Shown here in pieces: positions 37,180-45,907 of a stretch of 64,000 nucleotides of DNA. The stretch lies in contig JAIUNW010000003.1 of the NCBI GenBank assembly GCA_020161535.1, positions 1 through 64,000 of the forward strand, given 5' to 3'. A model generated the notes under the pieces. It was not told the DNA's origin. It did not search any database and saw only the letters and a list, made by a program, of their open reading frames with translations. The DNA is from Bacteroidota bacterium. Its GTDB lineage: Bacteria; Bacteroidota; Bacteroidia; Chitinophagales; Chitinophagaceae. The position numbers were made by a program, and so were the translations under genes. How positions within the stretch are numbered: the first letter of the stretch is position 1; each line of letters opens with the position of its first letter.

Positions 37180-38502
37180 CTATTCCCAAATCTCGGCCTT
37201 TCCTTCCAGCCATTCTTTCACCAACTGGGTGGTGATCGACTTCGGCCGCTCAATCGGGAAGCCCAGGGCACGATCCCAGATCAGGCTGGCCATCACGCCC
37301 AAGGCGCGACTCACCCCAAACAACACCGTATAGAATTCATATTCCACCATGCCATAATGCACCAACAAAGCACCGCTATGGGCATCCACATTGGGCCAGG
37401 GGTTTTTGATCTTACCGAGGCTTTGTAAAATCGGCGGCACAGTTTCATAAATATTCCAAACGGTTAGGCAAAGGGGATCTTTGGGCATGTGCTTTTTGCC
37501 GAACTCCATTTGCGCGGTAAACCGCGGATCTGTTTTTCGCAGCACAGCGTGGCCATAGCCAGGCACCACCTTGCCGGAAGCCAGGGTATCTTTTACGTAC
37601 TGGGTGATTTGCTCGGGACTCGGCACCTCGGTACCCAGTGTTTCCTGCATTTCAAAAATCCATTTGATCACTTCCTGGTTGGCCAGGCCATGTAATGGTC
37701 CGGCGAGGCCATTCATACCGGCAGCAAAACTCAGGTAAGGATCGCTCAGCGCAGATCCTACCAGGTGGGTAGCATGTGCACTCACATTGCCGCCTTCGTG
37801 ATCGGCGTGGATGGTCATGTACAAGCGCATCAGCTCTTTGAAACCCTCATCCTCATAACCGAGCATATGGGCAAAATTGCCGGCCCAATCGAGCATGCCA
37901 TTCGGTTGTATATGCTCGTTGTTTTTGTATTTGCGGCGATAGATATAGGCGGCAATACGGGGCAAACGCGCTATCAGGTCCATCGCATCATCAAACGTGT
38001 ACTCCCAGTAATCTTTTTTGTTCATGCCCTTCGCATACTCCTTGGCAAAACTGCTTTGGGTTTGCAAGGCCATCACACCCACTACAAACATGGTCATCGG
38101 ATGTGTTGACAGCGGCAGGGCATCGATGGTATTGAACACATGCGTTGGCACATGCGAACGACGTTGCCAACGCGCGGTCATTTCTTCTACATCTGCCTGG
38201 GTAGGCAGTTCATTCATCAACATGAGGTGGAACAATCCTTCGGGCAATGGCTCGTGACCATTTTTCGCCGTCGGTAAGGTTGCCTGCAATTCAGGAATAC
38301 TCTTCCCCCTAAAACGAATTCCATCCTGCGAATCGAGTAGTGATGTTTCTGAAACAAGTCCGGTGATACCACGCATACCCTGGTATACCTGCGACAAACT
38401 GACTTCACCAATTTTTTTTGTACCGTGGTCTTTGAGGATTTCCTTGATTTCTGCGGCTTCTTTTTCTGCGGTGGCTTTGAATTTCTCTTTGTACGCCTCC
38501 AT
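37180..38502 (-). CDS. gltA: Citrate synthase, eukaryote-like type
   Basis: 440 residues. Catalytic regions: HADHEGGNVSAHATHL, NGLAGPLHGLANQE and PGYGHAVLRKTDPRF (His and Asp). The sequence MRGITGLVSETSLLDSQDGIRFRGKSI at the N-terminus resembles mitochondrial and some bacterial forms rather than the NADH-regulated type II enzyme of enterobacteria. It condenses oxaloacetate and acetyl-CoA at the head of the TCA cycle, linking to sucA and sucB at 7.5-12 kb. Monocistronic, followed by its own terminator. Confidence 0.95.
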   Translation of the reverse strand: MEAYKEKFKATAEKEAAEIKEILKDHGTKKIGEVSLSQVYQGMRGITGLVSETSLLDSQDGIRFRGKSIPELQATLPTAKNGHEPLPEGLFHLMLMNELPTQADVEEMTARWQRRSHVPTHVFNTIDALPLSTHPMTMFVVGVMALQTQSSFAKEYAKGMNKKDYWEYTFDDAMDLIARLPRIAAYIYRRKYKNNEHIQPNGMLDWAGNFAHMLGYEDEGFKELMRLYMTIHADHEGGNVSAHATHLVGSALSDPYLSFAAGMNGLAGPLHGLANQEVIKWIFEMQETLGTEVPSPEQITQYVKDTLASGKVVPGYGHAVLRKTDPRFTAQMEFGKKHMPKDPLCLTVWNIYETVPPILQSLGKIKNPWPNVDAHSGALLVHYGMVEYEFYTVLFGVSRALGVMASLIWDRALGFPIERPKSITTQLVKEWLEGKAEIWE

Positions 38503-38594
38503 ACTAGGTTCTGTTTTAATGAATACAGGCTGCTGTTTTTAGCTCGTCTATCGCCTTTAAAATTAGGTCATTCTCCATTAAAACGACGTGAAAT

Positions 38595-39686
38595 CTATTT
38601 AGGTGCAGTACGCCACAAATAAATCGCCACCAGCATAAAGAGGATATTGGGCAGCCAGGCGGCAAGCATGGGCGGAAAGTTACCCTTGGTGCTGAATACC
38701 GTCGAAAACTTGTCCATTACCACAAATAGTGCGGCCGTCACAATGCCGAATGCCATGTGCAAGCCGCTGCCGCCCCGGGTTTTCCGGGCTGCCACGGTTA
38801 CGCCCATAATGGTAAGGATGATGACAGATACCGGGGTCGCAAAGCGCCGGTACAGTTCCACATTATAGGTATTCAACCCTTCGGTACCACGCTTCTCTTC
38901 CTTTCTGATAAAATCAAGGAGTTCGGGCGTGGTGAGTTTGTCTTTCATATACTCATCCCGCCGCAACTCAGCCGGGTTCATGTTGATGCTTAGCAAGATG
39001 GTCTTGTGCCGGGTAACCGTTTCGTGCAGACCATCAATTTTTCTTTCCACCGCATTCTCGGCCCGCCATTTTTTGGCAGCCGTATCCCAACGTACATAAT
39101 CGGCACGCAGGTTGTAAAAAACCTGGTTGTCGCGGATTTTATCAATGAAAAAACCACTCGCCGATTTATTGAGGGTATCGTAATATTTGATGCCGACAAA
39201 GCTATTGGTATCAGACCTGAAATAGTAATCGCGGTTACCGGAGCCACCTGCCGAATAGGTACTGTTCCGATCGATATACACCGATTTGAAATTGCTGTAA
39301 ATCTGGTTGGCCCGCGGAATAACAAATGCATTTGCCCAGGCCAGTAAGAGGGCCAGCAATACAGCACCGAATAAATAGGGGCGAACCATCCGGTTATACG
39401 GAATGCCCGCCGCCAAAATCGCCACTGTTTCGGAACGACCAGCCATTCTCGACGTGAAAAAAATCACCGCGATAAACACGATCAGTGGAAAGATCATCGA
39501 AATCAGGAACGGAATAAACCCGAAATAATATTTGGTAATGATGCCCCAGAAAGAGAGGCCGGATTTTACAAAATCATCTGTTTTTTCACTGGTATCGATC
39601 ACAACAGCAATAACGGTAATCGTCATGATCGTAAACAGAAACGTAACCATGAACTGTTTGAAAATATACCAGTCGAGTATCTTCAT
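38595..39686 (-). CDS. LptF/LptG-family LPS-export permease
   Basis: 363 residues: an N-terminal coupling part (MKILDWYIFKQFMVTFLFT, helix 1), helices at ~55-80 and ~100-120, then a large periplasmic jelly-roll domain (~135-270) and three C-terminal helices (~285-360). The GRSETVAILAAGIPYNRM motif after helix 2 is the coupling helix that meets the LptB ATPase. Forms the inner-membrane part of the lipopolysaccharide bridge. Which of LptF or LptG it is cannot be told from one protein; lptB is not in the window. Confidence 0.88.
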   Translation of the reverse strand: MKILDWYIFKQFMVTFLFTIMTITVIAVVIDTSEKTDDFVKSGLSFWGIITKYYFGFIPFLISMIFPLIVFIAVIFFTSRMAGRSETVAILAAGIPYNRMVRPYLFGAVLLALLLAWANAFVIPRANQIYSNFKSVYIDRNSTYSAGGSGNRDYYFRSDTNSFVGIKYYDTLNKSASGFFIDKIRDNQVFYNLRADYVRWDTAAKKWRAENAVERKIDGLHETVTRHKTILLSINMNPAELRRDEYMKDKLTTPELLDFIRKEEKRGTEGLNTYNVELYRRFATPVSVIILTIMGVTVAARKTRGGSGLHMAFGIVTAALFVVMDKFSTVFSTKGNFPPMLAAWLPNILFMLVAIYLWRTAPK

Positions 39687-39722
39687 GTAAAATTTGCAAA
39701 GTCAAATGTACTGGGAAAAGCG

Positions 39723-41144
39723 TTATCGGTAAACAGATTGGTAATACAAAGCGATGGGCCCCTGACCGTTAAAGTTTTCAAAATCTGTATAGTCGCCAAT
39801 GAGTTCGGGTACATCCTGCACAGTGTCCCACACCAGGTTCTTCTGCAAGGCGGGCGAAACCTGCTGATACACGTTGGCCACTGCTTTCTTGTACTCTCTC
39901 TCCATCGACGCATCCTTACCCCCACTTGCTTTCAACAAGCTTTCATTGCGAAGCATCACCTGGTCATAGAAATAACCCTGCAGCAGGTTGCGAAAATATC
40001 CGCCCGCCAGCATGCTGGTTACAACCAGCAATGGCAAGATCCAACGTGCGGTAAAAAAAATTTTTAGCGACTGGCTGGGCAAGGAAGTGCTCGTACCCAT
40101 TCGGAAAGAAAAAGCAACCAACAGCAATACCCAACTCTGTGTTACCACATTTAGCACCCGCAAGGGCAGCGAGCCTGAACTTACCAGTAGTATGGGCAAT
40201 AAGGCCAGCATCGGCAGCAACAGCAAAGCGATCCATGAGCGACGGTCGGTTTCAACAACCTGGTCACTGCTTTTAAACGTTGCGCCCAGCACAAAAGCAA
40301 CCATACAAGTGGCCCAAAAAACAGGCTGGGCCGCGACGCTGGTGATGGCTTTCAGTGGCCAGTAAGCAAATGAAACGAAAGCCGCCAACCAACCACCACT
40401 CATCGACGCCGTTCTGTTCAGGGTACCTGGCGCAAACATGGTGATCAATGATCCCAATAATACCACGGCGGTAATAACAAGCATTTCTTTGCGCAGGTCG
40501 CGGCGATTGACAAAACACCACCAATACAATAGCAGCAGCAGCGCGATCAATAACACAATTTCAATACTGCCGGCAAGCAGCACCGATAAAAAAACAGCGA
40601 GCCATAAATAACCGCGACGTTTTTGCGGTGGCAGGGAAGCCATCCTAAAGTATAAAGAAACGATGAGCAACAATAAAATAAAACCCGGCTGATACGCCAG
40701 GGCACCGGTGAGCCAATAATACCCTTCCTGCACCGATGGCATCGTAAAAATCATGGTCAGCAGTAGCAGGCTGCTGATAAAGAACAAGGGCCCTTTCGCC
40801 AGCGACAATTGGTTTGCGTTGGCCCACTGTTTTACCAGATCGCGCAACGCCAGAAAACTGGCAAGCAGCAAGAACAATGGATGTAACCAATATAAATTTT
40901 GTTGCAGGCTAAAGCCGACCCAGCCAGGAATTAATAAATTGGTGAAATAACGTCCCTGCCAGGTCATATACAATTCGCGCTGCAGTTGCCAGAAGTTTTT
41001 CGATGCCCTAAAATACCCCAGCAAATAATCATCACTGTGCGGATGGTTGAAAAAAGCAAGCACCACAAATACCAGCACAAACAAAAAACAACAGGCGTAC
41101 CAACACTTGTAGAACCATTTGTTTTGCTGCTGCCCGCTACTCAT
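39723..41144 (-). CDS. Polytopic membrane protein, DUF6056-like
   Basis: About 473 residues from MSSGQQQNKW; an upstream in-frame start would overlap tgt, and the chosen ATG shares bases with the tgt stop. About ten transmembrane segments, with an exposed acidic motif after the first helix (NHPHSDDYLLGYF) as seen in GT-C-like glycosyltransferases and DUF6056 proteins. The last ~90 residues are soluble. A lipid-linked sugar transferase is the natural guess from the fold (inference). Cotranscribed with tgt. Confidence 0.6.
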   Translation of the reverse strand: MSSGQQQNKWFYKCWYACCFLFVLVFVVLAFFNHPHSDDYLLGYFRASKNFWQLQRELYMTWQGRYFTNLLIPGWVGFSLQQNLYWLHPLFLLLASFLALRDLVKQWANANQLSLAKGPLFFISSLLLLTMIFTMPSVQEGYYWLTGALAYQPGFILLLLIVSLYFRMASLPPQKRRGYLWLAVFLSVLLAGSIEIVLLIALLLLLYWWCFVNRRDLRKEMLVITAVVLLGSLITMFAPGTLNRTASMSGGWLAAFVSFAYWPLKAITSVAAQPVFWATCMVAFVLGATFKSSDQVVETDRRSWIALLLLPMLALLPILLVSSGSLPLRVLNVVTQSWVLLLVAFSFRMGTSTSLPSQSLKIFFTARWILPLLVVTSMLAGGYFRNLLQGYFYDQVMLRNESLLKASGGKDASMEREYKKAVANVYQQVSPALQKNLVWDTVQDVPELIGDYTDFENFNGQGPIALYYQSVYR

Positions 41145-42280
41145 AGCCTGGTTTTTAAAACAGGAATGATAGCATTCTTCCAACTGTTATAATCACCCGC
41201 CACAATATGCTGTCGCGCTTGTTTCACCAGCCAGAGATAAAACTGCAGGTTGTGCACACTGGCAATGGTGAGGGCCAGCAATTCTTTTGCTTTCATAAGG
41301 TGCCGCAAATAAGCTTTGGTATAATAAGTACTCATCCCCGCACCCATGCCCTCATCGATCGGTGAAAAATCTTTCTCCCATTTTTTGTTATCGATATTGA
41401 TCACCCCATTGGTGGTAAACAACATACCATTGCGGCCATTGCGCGTGGGCATTACACAGTCAAACATATCGATGCCATAAGAAATACATTCGAGTATATT
41501 CCACGGTGTGCCCACGCCCATCAGGTAGCGGGGCTTCGATGCCGGCAAGTGTTCACAACAAAGCGCCGTGAGTTCATACATCATCTCTTCCGGCTCACCC
41601 ACACTTAGTCCGCCAATGGCATTACCTGTCGCTTCTTTGCTGCTGATATATTCGCAGGATGCTTTTCTTAGTTCGGGAAAACTGCTTCCCTGCACAATCG
41701 GAAACAGGTTTTGCGTATAGCCATATTTTCCTTCGCCGGCATTGAAATAGTTGAAACAGCGATCGAGCCAACGATGGGTAAGGTCCATCGATTTGCGGGC
41801 ATAGCTGTAGTCGCTCGGGTACGGCGGACATTCATCAAATGCCATAATAATATCCCCTCCAATGGAGCGCTGGATATCCATCACTTTTTCGGCCGAAAAC
41901 ATATGTTTAGCGCCGTCGATATGCGATTGAAACAAAGCCCCTTCTTCGGTGAGTTTGCGGGTGCCGGCCAGGGAAAAAACCTGGTAGCCCCCACTGTCGG
42001 TCAGGATGGGTCGATCCCAGCCATTAAACCGGTGCAAGCCGCCGGCTGCCTCCAACACCTCGGTACCCGGCCGCAGGTAGAGATGGTAGGTGTTGCCCAA
42101 TATGATTTCGGCCTTGATATCGTCTTTCAACTGCTGTTGGGTAACGGCTTTCACGCTGCCTACCGTACCCACCGGCATAAAAATGGGGGTGTCGATAGCA
42201 CCATGGTCGGTCTGGATTCGGCCCGCGCGGGCCGACGACTGTGGGTCGGTATGGGTTAATTCAAAACTGAGTGCCGGCAT
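41141..42280 (-). CDS. tgt: Queuine tRNA-ribosyltransferase without Zn-binding cysteines
   Basis: 379 residues. Signature regions: ILTDSGGYQVFSLAG, FDECPPYPSDY, GGLSVGEPEE, MGVGTPWNILECI and DCVMPTRNGRNGML with the nucleophilic Asp. It exchanges the wobble G34 of His, Asp, Asn and Tyr tRNAs for a queuine precursor. The usual CxCx2C...H zinc site before the C-terminus is absent: the region reads GAGMSTYYTKAYLRHL where other bacteria have DCYTCxNYSRAYL. Bacteroidota enzymes commonly seem to lack these cysteines (recollection). Shares ATGA with the membrane protein downstream. Confidence 0.93.
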   Translation of the reverse strand: MPALSFELTHTDPQSSARAGRIQTDHGAIDTPIFMPVGTVGSVKAVTQQQLKDDIKAEIILGNTYHLYLRPGTEVLEAAGGLHRFNGWDRPILTDSGGYQVFSLAGTRKLTEEGALFQSHIDGAKHMFSAEKVMDIQRSIGGDIIMAFDECPPYPSDYSYARKSMDLTHRWLDRCFNYFNAGEGKYGYTQNLFPIVQGSSFPELRKASCEYISSKEATGNAIGGLSVGEPEEMMYELTALCCEHLPASKPRYLMGVGTPWNILECISYGIDMFDCVMPTRNGRNGMLFTTNGVINIDNKKWEKDFSPIDEGMGAGMSTYYTKAYLRHLMKAKELLALTIASVHNLQFYLWLVKQARQHIVAGDYNSWKNAIIPVLKTRL

Positions 42281-42343
42281 AAGCGAGCAAAGTTAAGGTT
42301 TGACCGTTTTAAGTATTACTTTCGCGCGGGAACCCGATAAACC

Positions 42344-43456
42344 ATGCTGCTGACGCTTCTTCCTTTCATCATCTTCTGTACCATCAGTTTTATACAGCTT
42401 TTGTACTACTGGGGTGTTTTTAGCCGTCTCGCTTTTTTCCGCACACGAGACCGGATTAATAACCAGCAACACCCGGTATCGGCTGTTATTTGCGCGCGCG
42501 ATGAGGCGCCTAACCTGGCAAAGAACCTTCCGGGTGTTTTGTTTCAGCAATACCCCAGCACCCATGAAGTGATTGTGGTTAACCACAATAGCCAGGATGA
42601 TACCCGCTTCTTACTGGAAGAGTTCAAAAAAACTTTTAAGGGGCTGGAAATTGTGAATCTCGAACAGGAAGCAAAGGGCATCCCCGGAAAAAAATATCCT
42701 TTGTCGATCGGCATCCGCGAAGCGCACCATGAAATCTTATTACTGACCGATGCCGACTGTGTGCCAGCCACCGAAAACTGGATGTTCCACATGCAAGATC
42801 GCTACGACGAAGGCACCGAAGTGGTTTTGGGTTATGGCAAATACCAGAAGAAGCCCGGTTTACTCAATAAGCTGATCCGTTTTGAAACATTTCAAACGGC
42901 CATGCAATACCTTTCTTTTGCTGCTGCCGGATTGCCTTATATGGGTGTGGGCCGCAACCTTTCTTATAAGCGCCAACTTTTTCTCAACAACAAAGGATTT
43001 AGCAGTATCAATCACCTGCCCGGGGGCGATGATGACCTGTTCATTCACAAAGTAGCGAATGGAAAAAATACCCGTATCCAGGTGCATCCCGATTCGTTTA
43101 CGATTTCGGAACCGAAACAAAGTTTTGGCGACTGGCTGCGGCAGAAAAACAGGCACTATAGCACCGGCAAATATTATTCTGCCAAGTTCAAGTTCTTGTT
43201 AGGGTTATTCTCACTCACGCAATTTTTATATTACCCGGCCTTGATCTACAGCGGCTTGGTTTTTGGTTGGGAATGGACCCTCGCGGTATTTGCGATCCGG
43301 TTATTAACAACGGGCATCATTAGTTATCGTTGCATGTATATGCTCGATGAAAAAGACCTCTGGCCCTGGTGGTGGTTGTTTGATGTTTGGATGTTCGCTT
43401 ATTATTTCATTTTTGCGCCTGCGATATGGAAAAAACCCCGTCAAAGCTGGACTTGA
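42344..43456 (+). CDS. Family 2 glycosyltransferase, membrane-anchored
   Basis: 370 residues. N-terminal helix (~5-25), then a GT-A catalytic domain: VSAVICARDEAPNLAKNLP, VNHNSQDDTRF, LLTDADCVPA (DxD), GGDDDLF, and QxxRW-like DWLRQKNRHYS (~265). Two to three helices follow at the C-terminus. It probably transfers a sugar to a lipid or polysaccharide carrier at the inner membrane. TACTTTCG upstream may be its -7 element. It overlaps rsmG by 31 bp, an odd but common kind of pairing. Confidence 0.87.
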   Translation: MLLTLLPFIIFCTISFIQLLYYWGVFSRLAFFRTRDRINNQQHPVSAVICARDEAPNLAKNLPGVLFQQYPSTHEVIVVNHNSQDDTRFLLEEFKKTFKGLEIVNLEQEAKGIPGKKYPLSIGIREAHHEILLLTDADCVPATENWMFHMQDRYDEGTEVVLGYGKYQKKPGLLNKLIRFETFQTAMQYLSFAAAGLPYMGVGRNLSYKRQLFLNNKGFSSINHLPGGDDDLFIHKVANGKNTRIQVHPDSFTISEPKQSFGDWLRQKNRHYSTGKYYSAKFKFLLGLFSLTQFLYYPALIYSGLVFGWEWTLAVFAIRLLTTGIISYRCMYMLDEKDLWPWWWLFDVWMFAYYFIFAPAIWKKPRQSWT

Positions 43457-44076
43457 TCGAACAGTATTTCGGTGATTTTAGCGATGTACAGAAACAACAA
43501 CTGGCTGCGCTGGAAGGCTTGTACAGCGACTGGAACAGTAAGATCAATGTGATCTCCCGAAAAGACATCGAACAGTTGTACCGCAACCATGTATTACACA
43601 GCCTCGCCATCGCCGCGGTGTTTACACTGCCTGACAATGCGAAGGTGCTTGATCTCGGCGCCGGTGGCGGTTTTCCAGGGATTCCGCTGGCGATTTTTTT
43701 TCCGGAAACAGAATTTCTACTGGCCGATAGTGTCAATAAAAAATTGACCGTTGTGCAAGAAGTGGCCAATGCCATAGGCCTGAAAAATGTGCGTACCCGT
43801 CACACGCGGGTGGAAGACATCAAAGACAAGAAATTCGATTATGTGGTATCGAGAGCAGTGGCGCCTTTGAAAGATCTCTGGCGATGGTCGAAGCCGCTGT
43901 TACTGAAGCGGCCATCAACGGGCGACCATCCTGCTTCGGGATTGATCTGCCTGAAAGGCGGCGACCTGGCGGCTGAAATTGCCGAGAGTGGCACTCGTCC
44001 GCGGGTGGTAGAAGTGCAAGAATTGTTTCCGGAAGATTATTTCCGCGAAAAATACCTTCTGTACGTGCATCGTTAG
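43426..44076 (+). CDS. rsmG: 16S rRNA (guanine527-N7)-methyltransferase
   Basis: About 216 residues from MEKTPSKLDL; the frame is open upstream into the glycosyltransferase gene. RsmG motifs: NVISRKDIEQLYRNHVLHSL, VLDLGAGGGFPGIPLAIFFPE (SAM loop), RHTRVEDIKDKKFDYVVSRAVAPL. It methylates G527 of 16S rRNA. The protein is of normal length, with the end YFREKYLLYVHR typical. Overlap with the upstream gene suggests translational coupling. Confidence 0.93.
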   Translation: MEKTPSKLDLIEQYFGDFSDVQKQQLAALEGLYSDWNSKINVISRKDIEQLYRNHVLHSLAIAAVFTLPDNAKVLDLGAGGGFPGIPLAIFFPETEFLLADSVNKKLTVVQEVANAIGLKNVRTRHTRVEDIKDKKFDYVVSRAVAPLKDLWRWSKPLLLKRPSTGDHPASGLICLKGGDLAAEIAESGTRPRVVEVQELFPEDYFREKYLLYVHR

Positions 44077-44141
44077 TATTTAAATAATTCGCTACCACAA
44101 AGTAGTATTGAAGCAAGCGCGTAAATGCGGAACTTTGCCGT

Positions 44142-44783
44142 ATGCCAATTACCGTTTGCATTGTTGATGACACCAATGATATCCGCCATGCTCTTGAACA
44201 GATTGTGCAGTTGTCGGATGATTTCACCTTGGTGGGCAGTTTCACCAGCGGTGAAGATGCATTGAGTCATATTCCCCGGTTACAACCCAATGTGGTGCTC
44301 ATGGACATCAACCTCGGAGGAATCAGTGGCATTGAATGTGTGCGAAGACTAAAGCCCGACAACCGGAATGTATCGTTCATGATGTGTACCGTGTATGAAG
44401 AGGACGAAAAAATTTTCGAAGCCCTGAGCGCCGGTGCCAGTGGTTATATTCTGAAAAAAACATCGCCCGCCAAATTGCTCGACGCCATTCGTGAACTAAA
44501 CGAAGGTGGTGCGCCCATGACCTCACTGATCGCCCGCAAAGTGGTGGCTGCTTTCCAGCAACCCGCCAAAGAAGAAAAAGGAACCGGCCACGCACATTTA
44601 AGCACCCTGAGCAACCGGGAAATGGAAATTTTGGAGCAATTGTCGAAGGGCCTGTTGTACAAGGAAATTGCCGCGCAATTGTATATCAGCCAGGAAACGG
44701 TGCGCAAGCACGTGTATCATATATACGAAAAGTTGCATGTAAATAATCGAATCGAAGCTGTAAATCGATTTTTTGGCAGGTAA
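44142..44783 (+). CDS. NarL/FixJ-type response regulator
   Basis: 213 residues. Receiver domain ~1-120 with acidic pair Asp9-Asp10, phosphoacceptor Asp55 (VVLMDINLGG) and Lys105 (GYILKK). A LuxR-type helix-turn-helix ~148-213 contains LSNREMEILEQLSKGLLYKEIAAQLYISQETVRKH. It controls transcription after phosphorylation by an unlinked kinase; no histidine kinase is in the window. CTTTGCC before the start codon resembles a weak -7 element. Confidence 0.92.
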   Translation: MPITVCIVDDTNDIRHALEQIVQLSDDFTLVGSFTSGEDALSHIPRLQPNVVLMDINLGGISGIECVRRLKPDNRNVSFMMCTVYEEDEKIFEALSAGASGYILKKTSPAKLLDAIRELNEGGAPMTSLIARKVVAAFQQPAKEEKGTGHAHLSTLSNREMEILEQLSKGLLYKEIAAQLYISQETVRKHVYHIYEKLHVNNRIEAVNRFFGR

Positions 44784-44907
44784 CCGGTGCTACTGCTAAA
44801 AATACCCAGTTCGGGGCACGGCTGACATATGATTCAAAAGTACATTTGTGTGCTTTTAGAAGGGGTGCCTTCAAATATTGTTAATCATTAGCCTTACCAC
44901 TGAAGTC

Positions 44908-44951
44908 AAGATATAAAAATGGCCGGCAGTTGCCGGCCATTTTTATATCTT
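44908..44951 (+). terminator. Long perfect palindrome after the response regulator
   Basis: 21-bp arms (starting AAGATATAAAAATGGCC) separated by only 2 bp, perfect throughout; the G/C-rich centre is flanked by A and T tracts in both directions, so it would terminate on either strand. Its right arm overlaps or touches the left end of island B at 44953. Confidence 0.8.
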
Positions 44952-45030
44952 GGTTTAAGGTTTAAGGTATAAGGTTTAAGGTTGCTCCGCGTGCGGGGTG
45001 GTTGTGTGTTTTGGAGCAGTTGGTTTTTTA

Positions 45031-45246
45031 GCGATACGTGATTTTCAGCGAGGCGAGTTTTTGGCGATACGTGTTTTAGCGATACGTTTTCTAGCGTTGC
45101 GTTTTTTCAGCGACGCATTTTTTTGCGATATGTAATTTTCATTGAGTCGAGTTTTTGGCGATGCGTTTTGTAGCGATGCGTTTTGGGGACGATACGTATT
45201 TTTTGGCTAGGTGTGATTTTCAGCGAGTCGAGTTTTATAGAGGCGC
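45031..45246 (+). repeat. Degenerate 15-17-bp array, about 13 units, with an 80-93-bp superrepeat
   Basis: Units resemble GCGATACGTTTTTA, with GCGATGCG, GCGAGTCG and GCGACGCA variants, each followed by a T run. A larger motif, ATTTTCAGCGAGGCGAGTTTT, recurs starting near 45038, 45131 and 45211. Confidence 0.75.
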
Positions 45247-45359
45247 TGGTTGGTCGAAAGGCCGATGATTTCATCTAGATTATCGTAGTGTATTTGACTT
45301 GAACTCGGTTTGGATAGGTTTGTATAAAATTTCCAGGTGTTTTTATCATACAATCATTA

Positions 45360-45500
45360 AGCGGGTGTGCTACACATGCCGGAGTTGTCTTTGTTATGTG
45401 GAAGAATATGTAGCAACGGGTTTGGTTGCTGGTTACGCAACAGAATATGAGAGCCGCCGATTTTACTTTCTTTTTCGAATGAACGCCATTTATTCAATGG
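45360..45500 (-). pseudogene. Possible decayed HicA-like toxin fragment
   Basis: A minus-strand frame reads FEKESKIGGSHILLRN, then NPLLHILPHNKDN. HicA toxins have G-S-H-x3-R followed by a strand ending in P-x-H-x-K, and this order and spacing fit. The HicA C-terminus is missing (stop soon after SGMCSTP) and the N-terminus is not recognisable. No HicB is seen. It sits within island B, between its first and second arrays. Weak, motif-only call. Confidence 0.3.
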
Positions 45501-45542
45501 CAGTGAGTCGTCAATCGACAAAAATGCAGAGGTTACTGATTT

Positions 45543-45738
45543 GCTCATTGAAAACCCTAACTGGAAATATCTAATTGAAAATGTCGCATTGAAAATGTCG
45601 CATTGAAAATGTCGCATTGAATGAGTTTCCATGAATAAGTTTCATTGAAAATGTCACATTGGAAATATCTCATTGGAAATATCTCATTGGAAACATCTCA
45701 ATGGAAACATCTCAATGGAAATGTTGCTTTGAAAAAAA
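45543..45738 (+). repeat. 14-bp tandem array, 14 units, strict phase
   Basis: Consensus CNCATTGAAAATGT, grading to CTCATTGGAAATAT and CTCAATGGAAACAT; units start every 14 bp from 45543 to 45725 (45557, 45571, 45585 ...). Neighbouring units are most alike, which suggests local duplication. A frame through it (45645-45851) is repetitive and not a gene. Confidence 0.9.
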
Positions 45739-45789
45739 TAAAAGCATGCAGCATTACATGCAAACAAAAAGCACACACCTTGATTGGTG

Positions 45790-45853
45790 TATGCTTTCAA
45801 TTCTGTATACCTTCAATTCTGTATACTTTCAATCCTGTATGTTGTCAATAATC
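45790..45853 (+). repeat. 16-bp tandem repeat, four units
   Basis: TATGCTTTCAATTCTG (45790), TATACCTTCAATTCTG (45806), TATACTTTCAATCCTG (45822) and a decayed fourth (45838). It ends just before the right terminus of island B. Confidence 0.85.
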
Positions 45854-45907
45854 AACCCGCTACACGCGCGGAGCAACCTTAAACCTTAAACTTTAAACCT
45901 TAAACAC

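Larger units (their letters stand above)
44953..45905. repeat. Repeat island B: same heptamer ends as island A, three internal arrays
   Basis: Left end 44953-44996: GTTTAAG/GTATAAG heptamers, GGTTGCT and a CCGCGTGCGG hairpin. Right end 45857-45905: CCGCTACACGCGCGG, AGCAACC, CTTAAAC-type heptamers. The ends are inverted to each other and match island A. The right end stops 2 bp before the stop codon of the M1 peptidase gene. Inside are a 15-17-bp array, a 14-bp array and a 16-bp array (separate entries) and a possible decayed HicA gene. I see no transposase or other intact gene. Confidence 0.8.

Noticed and set aside
45299..45574. 91-residue plus-strand frame in island B
   Set aside because: Low-quality composition, no family, runs into the 14-bp array.
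45645..45889. Overlapping 68-76-residue frames in island B
   Set aside because: They read through the 14- and 16-bp arrays in two frames at once.
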